Shown piece after piece: positions 11,339 to 22,200 of a DNA stretch of 64,000 bases (its first letter is position 1; each line of letters opens with the position of its first letter). The notes below the pieces were generated by a model that made no database searches, had not been told where the DNA came from, and saw nothing but the letters and a program-made list of their open reading frames with translations. The position numbers and the translations under genes are program-made. The stretch is from Leptasterias polaris. Taxonomy: Eukaryota > Echinodermata > Asteroidea > Forcipulatida > Asteriidae. The stretch spans positions 2,480,001 through 2,544,000 of the forward strand of contig JAZGTN010000068.1 in the NCBI GenBank assembly GCA_037783415.1, in the 5' to 3' direction.

Positions 11339-11599
11339 TGACATTATTGCGCATGTCATTGTCATGTAGCTCATCTAAGCTTTGGTCAGTCATTTTTATG
11401 GCTTCTTAAAAACCAATAGTGATTTTTAAACACCACTGTGTAAGACCAATGGGACTGTAAAGCAAATGATATGTAAAAAAGCTAAACGTACATCTGTATT
11501 TAACAGGGATTTTAAGAAAGATAGAGCCTTGCTAAGTATCTTTATTTGTACCTGAACAGTCTAATGCAACTCACTCAGGTTCTGCTTGCTGTCATTAGA

Positions 11600-11760
11600 T
11601 TGAATCCTTGTGTAAGACACTTGACTATAATTGCTTCTCTTCACCCAGGGGTAATGGGGTACCTGTAAAGGCAGAGGGTGGTTTGGTTTTTGACCTGGCT
11701 ACATGTGTGCCAGTTTAGCTGCATACTCCATAGAGCTTCAGGGTTATGACTTCAACGAAA
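11600..11760 (+). repeat. SINE-like segment, related to 41625-41720
   Basis: ttctcttcacccaggggtaa is shared with the segment at 41.63-41.72 kb, in a context typical of degraded SINE bodies (tgtgtaagacactt upstream). Confidence 0.5.
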
Positions 11761-11966
11761 AACAAAAGAAAATGCGGAATTTCACCTACACTTTGATTTG
11801 GTTAAAATAAGTACAGCAACAATACAAAACGAGCAGTATTAATCATATATTACTCTGAGTGAGAAAGAGATTTAATAACAACATTAATAAGAGCAGTGGA
11901 TTATGTGTACATTAAATATGAATAATTCTGAGACCAAACCTTTTGCATTGCAATTGCATATAAAGC

Positions 11967-11972
11967 AATAAA
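11967..11972 (+). terminator. Candidate UTP25 polyadenylation signal
   Basis: AATAAA lies about 630 nt after the stop codon. It is the first good hexamer downstream. Others occur near 12.87 and 14.10 kb, so the true 3' end is uncertain. Confidence 0.4.
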
Positions 11973-13653
11973 AAGAAACAACAATCAGGGCCAGGCCCGG
12001 ACTTCTTACAGGTCAGAGGTCACCATTCTCTGCACTACTTATTTAAGCTTAGTAATTTGAAGTATGAATGTCTAAAGTCCACGCAAGGACCATTTGTTGA
12101 CTAGAGGCTGTACCCTACATTTTTTTTGTGGAGCACAAGTACCGGCTGTTGGTGGACAATGGTAGTTGAGTGAACTTGGCCACATCTTTATGCTTACATG
12201 GGGCTGATTTCAATCTTAAGATATTTATTTCAAACTTAATGCCAAGTGTGATGTCACAATATACAAATCACTATGAATCACTGAGATGAATCTTAGTGCT
12301 TTGTGAATCAAGCCCTCAGTCCCAAGATTACTTTGCATACTCTATGAAACATAAATATTTTAACAAAATTTACTTGTGTACTACTTCCCCGCTAACTTTG
12401 TAATAATTTGAACTACCGTTCAAAATACTTCATATTTTTCCATGATAAACATAATACTGAAAATTCAAGTAAATCTCTAATGCATACCTGTGATTAAAAG
12501 AAATAGACTGGCCCTCTTTTTGCATTTACTAAAGTGGCTGATACTGTATGTACAATCCTCGACCCAATCTCAGATCATCAAACAAACTACTAGATTTCAT
12601 GTGCACCAAAGCTATAAAATGATCTTCCATACGATTGGCTCATCTCTTTGAATCTGCTTACATTTAGTCCATTGCACTTGTCATCTCCACATGAAATCCT
12701 GTAAACTCTTTAACTTTGCTAAGTGCCTCGGAATAGGCAACTAGATTGATGGCGCTCTACAAATGCCTGATGATTGATAGAACGGGGAATCCAACAAAGA
12801 TGGCGGCTGTATCTATTGAAACATGACCACTTAAAAGTAGGGTCAACTTATTTATAGGCCAAATTGAAAATAAAGAAAAAAAATAAGTTACCTGTGACAG
12901 TTTCTGCTGAATACAGTGTATAAAAACTCACATTATTTTGGGGTTTATTGAAAACCAGAGGATTGGAATTAATTAACTCTTCCTACAACAAATGATGTTT
13001 TTCCTTTGGGAAAACTTACTATTTAATGACCGATTAAAATTATGAATTTGAAAATTTAAGAGATACCGAATTTATGATGACATCCTCAGCAATCTTTGAG
13101 GTAAACAATATAAATGCAGAGCATTGAATGAGTGGTTGTGATCAACCCATGTTCCAACCACTGCTTCAGACCATCATTATTAATAAAAATGAAAGTACAT
13201 TTTAAGCTATAACAGTTTGTTTGGAAAAAGCTTGCAATCTCTTTTTCCATTTAAATTCAACTGTATATTATAGAATAAATTATTGTATGATAATTATTCA
13301 TACATCATGTAGTTTTTGTTTACTTTTTGTTTTACTACAAATGAAATTTAGGGACAATACATGTTTATGTATCTTTGACTATAATAGACTGTGCAAGTCT
13401 CACGCTGGGACAAGTTCATGTTTTGATTCCGTTTCTTTCACACATTAAAGAATACATGAAAACCCCAAGGTTAACAAAACTGTTTTGAGTCTGCGTGAAA
13501 CTTGCACTGTCTTTTGTTGTATCACACACAGGACATGTCAAACTTTTATATAATATATTATAAATCTGTCAACAAGATAAGTATTATAAAAAAAACATGT
13601 TTGCTTAAAATATCTTTTAACTAACAGTCTACTTAAATAAAAATGCACCCAAA

Positions 13654-13729
13654 CCAAGGAGGTAGCGGTTAACAACAGAACATGTTCAGCTAAACTACCT
13701 TGATTAGGATACACTCCTACCTCCTTTGG
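13654..13729. repeat. Palindrome of the CATGGAGG/CCAAGGAGG type
   Basis: Left arm ccaaggaggtag and right arm ctacctcctttgg enclose about 50 bases. Similar small hairpins are at 29717-29748, 46361-46391, 49466-49496 and 54441-54476. Confidence 0.55.
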
Positions 13730-14904
13730 AACCATTTTCTCCCATTGTGATTTGTTTTTGCATAAGTGGCCAGCATTTATGCAGCAAATATTCTATGTAA
13801 TGAAGCATCATACAATTAGCATAGACTAGAGATGGGCTGGAGTGTCATGACTGGGCAGTGTAATGCACATTATCTGGAGTTGTCCAAGTGTGGCTTTTGG
13901 CAAATGTGTCCTAAAACAACAAGACAGTTGAACATAATTGCTTCTTTTGGATGAGACACTTATCATTAAGAGAAGGCGTTGGTTGCAGACTCCACACAGC
14001 ACCTTGTATACCTTACAAGGCGCTATATCAGTACTGCACTATGTTAATGGGTTTCCTCATTCACAATAGCTCTGTAACCTGACATAAAATATCAAACGCT
14101 TGCAATAAAGTGTTATATAACTTCTATACAAATAAAGAATGATTACAATTGCAGTGGTGAGAATATTGACATGAATAGACATCTGGAATAATGGAACATT
14201 CCATCTTTTACCTAAGCAAATATTCCCTCCATTGTATGAATGAAAAACATTCTCTATTTGCTTTAATTACCGGTAACATCTAAGTAGATCTTTGTCATTT
14301 GATTGGTTGATACAAATATAAGAATAAACAAGATTGTATTCTGGCATCCACCACGAGGGTATTTTGTACTGCTGTGTACAACGCATGCAGTGGTCTAGAG
14401 TGCAATAGTCAAAAGGAAAGGATGGCACAAACATTACTCACACATTTTCCCTTGTGGTTTATTATTTGATATCACACATTTTATATACACAAAATAGACA
14501 CGGACTCATCAACCCCAAACTCAAAAAATGTTAAAACCCCTTCTTAACAATGTGGATGACTCCATGATGACACCAACCTTGTCTGCCGTACGATGTCTTT
14601 GCCTAGTTTGGTCAAAGAGGTGGGAATGATTATTTTTGAAACAATGCTGCCAAGCATTCAAAGCGTCCTATATTTATCCATATTTGTCTCCTATATTAAA
14701 TTTTGGAGCGTTGCGGCAGTATACATGGCAAAATAAAGGATGACACATGACAAGGAACTGTGTGTGCGATATATAAGATGTATTATTACATGAATTCACC
14801 CATTCCAAGTGTTAGGAGACACGGAGGCATCCAAACCTCGGTGGAAATGTTACTTCACTAAAATACAACCCAAGAACCATCTCAGAGATCTAGAATTTTA
14901 AACA

Positions 14905-15035
14905 TCAGCTCTCTGGGATGTGGAATGCCACAAGTTCAAATCCCAAATGAGTAGCCTGTGATCCTTCTTTCTGCAGGATTCAGAAAGAACTGAACAAACA
15001 GAGCTTATCATACATCAGTGTAAAGATAAAAACAA
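14905..15035 (+). repeat. Degenerate tRNA-derived SINE
   Basis: B-box-like agttcaaatcc, then aatgagtag and a tail with caggattcagaaagaact and gcttatcatac, parallel to the SINE at 1630-1790. Confidence 0.6.
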
Positions 15036-15294
15036 TGTAACATTATTTTGTATTATGACTCAATGTTTTTATAACATTCCTGTCAAATATCGACTATTCA
15101 ATAACATTTCCACGTTCTAGTTCTATGTTGAATCGTTCCACACATCCCAACAACACATCTGAATAATGTTGACTTGCATGGTTACTTTTTTTCAAAATCT
15201 GGCAGTCTGGTAGAATTTTTAGCCCTAGTTTTAACTTTACTAAATACATGTATTAAAAAAAAGATGATGAGCAGTGTTCCCTCGGTCAACTTGG

Positions 15295-15758
15295 CAGAGT
15301 TACAGAACGCTGGTCTGCAGAGTTACAGAATGCTGGTCTGCAGAGTTACCCTGTTTGCAGAGTTAAAGAGTGCCGGTTTGCAGAGTTAAAGAGTGCCGGT
15401 TTGCAGAGTTAAAGAGTGCCGGTTTGCAGAGTTAAAGAGTGCCGGTTTGCAGAGTTACAGAACGCCGGTTTGCAGAGTTACAGAGTGCCGGTCTGCAGAG
15501 TTACAGAACGCTGGTCTGCAGAGTTACAGAGCGCTGGTCTGCAGAGTTACAGAGCGCTGGTCTGCAGAGTTACAGAACGCTGGTTTGCAGAGTTACCCTG
15601 TTTGCAGAGTTAAAGAACACTGTTTTGCAAAGTTACAGAACGCTGGTTTGCAGAGTTACCCTGTTTGCAAAGTTACAGAACGCTGGTTTGCAGAGTTACA
15701 GAACTCTGGTTTGCAGATCTAAAGAATGCTGGTTTGCAGACTTACAGGTGGCTGTCTG
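15295..15758 (-). repeat. 23-bp minisatellite in the TMEM62 3' UTR
   Basis: About 20 units of cagagttacagaacgctggtt (23 bp with two further bases) with variants, including a shorter unit ending accctgtttg. The array starts 75 bp past the TMEM62 stop, so it should be transcribed in its 3' UTR. The plus-strand open frames through it are products of the repeat. Confidence 0.9.
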
Positions 15759-15832
15759 CACGTAACGTGAGCGAATTGTAGCATCAATGGTATCCAACGT
15801 CCTAATACAAACTATTCCAGTAATCGGAATAA

Positions 15833-16231
15833 TCAACTTGTGAAGCCATTAGCTTTGACTTGTCTCATTTCAACCCAATGTAGTCTGTACAAGAGTACTA
15901 GAACAACAGCCAATGTCCAGGTGGATTTGGGGGCTAGCAGTAACGCCACGGCACCGTAACAGTAGTACAGATTTATGCACTCCCATGTCATCCATATTAG
16001 CGCTGAGAATAAACATAAATATGCCACAGCTGACCAGAAGAGACCTAGAGACTGTACTTGTCTCTGTGATGTCATCCTAGATGTGCTGCCATTCTGAATG
16101 GAGGTCTTGCCGTTTCTAGTGGGGGTTGAGTTGGTGTTGTGGTTACGTGTTGTGTGGTTTGATGTGCTGTGTTGGATCCGGTCTAACTGTAGTGCAAAGT
16201 ACAACGTGATTGGTCCCTGGAACAGAATCAT
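15833..16231 (-). CDS. TMEM62: TMEM62 terminal exon
   Basis: 399 nt encoding [20 protein letters not shown], a hydrophilic Asn/Thr/Ser-rich loop, then [40 protein letters not shown] and the C terminus KANGFTS. The loop is longer than in vertebrates. Confidence 0.93.
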   Translation of the reverse strand: MILFQGPITLYFALQLDRIQHSTSNHTTRNHNTNSTPTRNGKTSIQNGSTSRMTSQRQVQSLGLFWSAVAYLCLFSALIWMTWECINLYYCYGAVALLLAPKSTWTLAVVLVLLYRLHWVEMRQVKANGFTS

Positions 16232-19200
16232 CTGTAATAGAAAGGGAGACTGTTTGCTAAACAACACGCTACAATTTCATACAGATTTTAAACACATAAT
16301 ACTACTTAGAAACTTCATTTGAATTGCAAAATGATAGAATGATGCTAATTATTATTATCTTATTTTTCTCTGCATTTCAAGGACAAATGAATACATGAAA
16401 TAATTCACAAGGTACAAGAGTACGACAATAGATAAAAGATGCACAGAAAAAAATGCAAATGTGGAGAAGGGTTGGAGACAGAAAGGTTCAGTCTACGAGT
16501 TGCAAGAAACACCAGTTAGTAGAGCAATCCATTGAGCTCCCTTTAAGGCAGCATTTTGACTATACAACTGCAAACATGCGCCATAAAGTCTGACACATTG
16601 CACCACAAAATGTGCACAAATTTCACCAATTTGGATTGATGGTCTTGTTTTGTGTGTGTAGCACAAGTCTCATAGGCACTTCCGACGTGGGTGCATAAAC
16701 GGTCGCTCTAGTGGGTGGGGCTTATTGGATCTGTCTAACGTCATGTACAATACAGGATTGGGGATGGTTAGCCAAACTCAGTAATAAATAATGAAGATCC
16801 ACTTACATTCAACACACAGATGACGTAGGAGAAAGTCTCTCCAATGAAGTCTTCTCGAAGGAAGAACCCGTAAAATGTGTAGATACCAAAATTCTCACCC
16901 GTGACAGCACAAACAAACCAGGGTCCTGAAAAAACAAAAATGGTAAGGCCTTGCAAAAACATTTCATTTGTGACAACAACCTTGGATTAAACTTCAGCAT
17001 ATTTTCTTCTTTGTTGACAAAGTACCAATGAATGATGTATCAATAAAATGTTGAAAATTACATCAGCTAACCTGGGTTTCGGCCTCGCTGCTAAATACAG
17101 GATTCAAATTTGCCTCTTGTCACCGGGCACACTCGGTGGTCTGTGGTTCAGACATCTTCTCTAGAAAGTGGGGGGTAATGGGTTCAAATCCGACCCAAAT
17201 TTCCTGCGGATTTATTGTTCATAGGACTTGGAGAGCACCGAGTATACGGTGCTTATCAAACATTTGTAGAATTAAAACACTTTATCCCTGATGTAATAAC
17301 TTCTTATCAACTAAAATGTGATCTTGTGGTAAGACATCTGCTCTATAATGGCAAAGGTCAGGGTTTTTAATTCTAATCAAGTAATATACCTGTGCATTTT
17401 TTTCACAGGACTCTGGCAAGTGCTGAGTATACAGTGCTTAACACCTATTGGTGTATGGTTACAAGTGCTGAGTATACAGTGCTTAACACCTATTGGTGTA
17501 TGGTTGCAAGTGCCGAGTATACAGTGCTTAACACCTATTGGTGTATAGTTACAAGTGCTGAGTATACAGTGCTTAACACCTATTGGTGTATGGGTACAAG
17601 TGCTGAGTATACAGTGCTTAACACCTATTGGTGTATGGTTGCAAGTGCTGAGTATACAGTGCTTAACACCTATTGGTGTATGGTTACAAGTGCTGAGTAT
17701 ACAGTGCTTAACACCTATTGGTGTATGGGTACAAGTGCTGAGTATACAGTGCTTAACACCTATTGGTGTATGGTTACAAGTGCTGAGTATACAGTGCTTA
17801 ACACCTATTGGTGTATGGGTACAAGTGCTGAGTATACAGTGCTTAACACCTATTGGTGTATGGGTACAAGTGCTGAGTATACAGTGCTTAACACCTATTG
17901 GTGTATGGGTACAAGTGCTGAGTATACAGTGCTTAACACCTATTGGTGTATGGTTGCAAGTGCTGAGTATACAGTGCTTAACACCTATTGGTGTATGGGT
18001 ACAAGTGCTGAGTATACAGTGCTTAACACCTATTGGTGTATAGTTACAAGTGCTGAGTATACAGTGCTTAACACCTATTGGTGTATAGTTACAAGTGCTG
18101 AGTATACAGTGCTTAACACCTATTGGTGTATGGGTACAAGTGCTGAGTATACAGTGCTTAACACCTATTGGTGTATGGGTACAAGTGCTGAGTATACAGT
18201 GCTTAACACCTATTGGTGTATGGGTACAAGTGCTGAGTATACAGTGCTTAACACCTATTGGTGTATGGTTACAAGTGCTGAGTATACAGTGCTTAACACC
18301 TATTGGTGTATAGTTACAAGTGCTGAGTATACAGTGCTTAACACCTATTGGTGTATAGTTACAAGTGCTGAGTATACAGTGCTTAACACCTATTGGTGTA
18401 TGGTTACAAGTGCTGAGTATACAGTGCTTAACACCTATTGGTGTATGGTTACAAGTGCTGAGTATACAGTGCTTAACACCTATTGGTGTATAGTTACAAG
18501 TGCTGAGTATACAGTGCTTAACACCTATTGGTGTATGGGTACAAGTGCTGAGTATACAGTGCTTAACACCTATTGGTGTATGGTTGCAAGTGCTGAGTAT
18601 ACAGTGCTTAACACCTATTGGTGTATGGTTACAAGTGCTGAGTATACAGTGCTTAACACCTATTGGTGTATGGTTGCAAGTGCCGAGTATACAGTGCTTA
18701 ACACCTATTGGTGTATGGTTGCAAGTGCCGAGTATACAGTGCTTAACACCTATTGGTGTATAGTTACAAGTGCTGAGTATACAGTGCTTAACACCTATTG
18801 GTGTATGGGTACAAGTGCTGAGTATACAGTGCTTAACACCTATTGGTGTATGGTTGCAAGTGCTGAGTATACAGTGCTTAACACCTATTGGTGTATGGTT
18901 ACAAGTGCTGAGTATACAGTGCTTAACACCTATTGGTGTATGGGTACAAGTGCTGAGTATACAGTGCTTAACACCTATTGGTGTATGGTTACAAGTGCTG
19001 AGTATACAGTGCTTAACACCTATTGGTGTATGGGTACAAGTGCTGAGTATACAGTGCTTAACACCTATTGGTGTATGGGTACAAGTGCTGAGTATACAGT
19101 GCTTAACACCTATTGGTGTATGGGTACAAGTGCTGAGTATACAGTGCTTAACACCTATTGGTGTATGGTTGCAAGTGCTGAGTATACAGTGCTTAACACC

Positions 19201-22200
19201 TATTGGTGTATGGGTACAAGTGCTGAGTATACAGTGCTTAACACCTATTGGTGTATAGTTACAAGTGCTGAGTATACAGTGCTTAACACCTATTGGTGTA
19301 TAGTTACAAGTGCTGAGTATACAGTGCTTAACACCTATTGGTGTATGGGTACAAGTGCTGAGTATACAGTGCTTAACACCTATTGGTGTATGGGTACAAG
19401 TGCTGAGTATACAGTGCTTAACACCTATTGGTGTATGGGTACAAGTGCTGAGTATACAGTGCTTAACACCTATTGGTGTATGGTTACAAGTGCTGAGTAT
19501 ACAGTGCTTAACACCTATTGGTGTATAGTTACAAGTGCTGAGTATACAGTGCTTAACACCTATTGGTGTATAGTTACAAGTGCTGAGTATACAGTGCTTA
19601 ACACCTATTGGTGTATGGTTACAAGTGCTGAGTATACAGTGCTTAACACCTATTGGTGTATGGTTACAAGTGCTGAGTATACAGTGCTTAACACCTATTG
19701 GTGTATAGTTACAAGTGCTGAGTATACAGTGCTTAACACCTATTGGTGTATGGGTACAAGTGCTGAGTATACAGTGCTTAACACCTATTGGTGTATGGTT
19801 GCAAGTGCTGAGTATACAGTGCTTAACACCTATTGGTGTATGGTTACAAGTGCTGAGTATACAGTGCTTAACACCTATTGGTGTATGGGTACAAGTGCTG
19901 AGTATACAGTGCTTAACACCTATTGGTGTATGGTTACAAGTGCTGAGTATACAGTGCTTAACACCTATTGGTGTATGGGTACAAGTGCTGAGTATACAGT
20001 GCTTAACACCTATTGGTGTATGGGTACAAGTGCTGAGTATACAGTGCTTAACACCTATTGGTGTATGGTTGCAAGTGCTGAGTATACAGTGCTTAACACC
20101 TATTGGTGTATGGGTACAAGTGCTGAGTATACAGTGCTTAACACCTATTGGTGTATAGTTACAAGTGCTGAGTATACAGTGCTTAACACCTATTGGTGTA
20201 TAGTTACAAGTGCTGAGTATACAGTGCTTAACACCTATTGGTGTATGGTTACAAGTGCTGAGTATACAGTGCTTAACACCTATTGGTGTATAGTTACAAG
20301 TGCTGAGTATACAGTGCTTAACACCTATTGGTGTATGGGTACAAGTGCTGAGTATACAGTGCTTAACACCTATTGGTGTATAGTTACAAGTGCTGAGTAT
20401 ACAGTGCTTAACACCTATTGGTGTATAGTTACAAGTGCTGAGTATACAGTGCTTAACACCTATTGGTGTATGGTTACAAGTGCTGAGTATACAGTGCTTA
20501 ACACCTATTGGTGTATGGTTACAAGTGCTGAGTATACAGTGCTTAACACCTATTGGTGTATAGTTACAAGTGCTGAGTATACAGTGCTTAACACCTATTG
20601 GTGTATGGTTACAAGTGCTGAGTATACAGTGCTTAACACCTATTGGTGTATAGTTACAAGTGCTGAGTATACAGTGCTTAACACCTATTGGTGTATGGTT
20701 ACAAGTGCTGAGTATACAGTGCTTAACACCTATTGGTGTATGGTTACAAGTGCTGAGTATACAGTGCTTAACACCTATTGGTGTATGGGTACAACATTTA
20801 ATAGTATAATAAAAATGTGCAAGTGTAAACCAATCATGAGTTTTGAAGAGGATACTCAAAAAGTGTACCCAAGTACTTCAAACATCCTGAGTAAGGTTTT
20901 TCTGTGCAGGGTAAACTTACCAACCAGAGGGTACAGTCCAATAATAAGAAGCCAGTAGAAATATGTCTGATTGCTAGCTAAACCTGTTAGACTCCTAAGT
21001 AGTCCACTACGGTAATGACCTGTAAATCATGAATAAACACATTCATTGTTTTATTGTCAAGCCTACCAACTAAAAGACATGTGGATTTAGTTTGTATACA
21101 GTGCTTATCACACATCACTTCAAGTCAAAGTTATAGTCTGATGCGATTATTACATCAATTACAGTTATAGTCCTTCTATCAGGCTGTGGCAACCTTTGTA
21201 TTGTTCTCTGTGTCCAACAGCTATAATGAATACTGATTCACAATGTAGCCAAATAGGGGCCTGACTATGTAACCCCTCTAGCCTAAGTTGGACACATTGC
21301 CTAAGTTCACACAAGGACCATTTAGTAAACTAAGGTTGATATTGCTTAGTACCTAACATGTTTTGTAAACTAAGGTTGATATTGCTTAGTACCTAACATG
21401 TTTTGTAAACTAAGGTTGATATTGCTTAGTACCTAACATGTTTTGTAAACTAAGGTTGATATTGCTTAGTACCTAACATGTTTTGTAAACTAAGGTTGAT
21501 ATTGCTTAGTACCTAACATGTTTTGTAAACTAAGGTTGATATTGCTTAGTACCTAACATGTTTTGTAAACTAAGGTTGATATTGCTTAGTACCTAACATG
21601 TTTTGTAAACTAAGGTTGATATTGCTTAGTACCTAACATGTTTTGTAAACTAAGGTTGATATTGCTTAGTACCTAACATGTTTTGTAAACTAAGGTTGAT
21701 ATTGCTTAGTACCTAACATGTTTTGTAAACTAAGGTTGATATTGCTTAGTACCCAACATGTTTTGTAAACTAAGGTTGATATTGCTTAGTACCTAACATG
21801 ATTTGTAAACTAAGGTTGATATTGCTTAGTACCTAACATGTTTTGTAAACTAAGGTTGATATTGCTTAGTACCTAACATGTTTTGTAAACTAAGGTTGAT
21901 ATTGCTTAGTACCTAACATGTTTTGTAAACTAAGGTTGATATTGCTTAGTACCTAACATGTTTTGTAAACTAAGGTTGATATTGCTTAGTACCTAACATG
22001 TTTTGTAAACTAAGGTTGATATTGCTTAGTACCTAACATGTTTTGTAAACTAAGGTTGATATTGCTTAGTACCTAACATGTTTTGTAAACTAAGGTTGAT
22101 ATTGCTTAGTACCTAACATGTTTTGTAAACTAAGGTTGATATTGCTTAGTACCTAACATGTTTTGTAAACTAAGGTTGATATTGCTTAGTACCTAACATG

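Larger units (their letters stand above)
11339..15294. other. UTP25 3' UTR and convergent intergenic region
   Basis: No coding exon is recognised. It holds a degenerate SINE-like segment at 11600-11760, a segment at 12063-12120 resembling the seed of the 40-bp array, a palindrome at 13654-13729 and a SINE at 14905-15035. The boundary between the two genes' 3' UTRs cannot be placed. Confidence 0.6.

Noticed and set aside
15174..15765. Cys/Arg-rich frames in all three plus-strand phases
   Set aside because: They translate the 23-bp minisatellite; 23 is not divisible by three, so each phase cycles through the same peptides.
17377..20958. Two very long open frames (over 1100 codons) on opposite strands
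   Set aside because: Both are translations of the 45-bp satellite in a TMEM62 intron; length divisible by three and lack of stops explain them.
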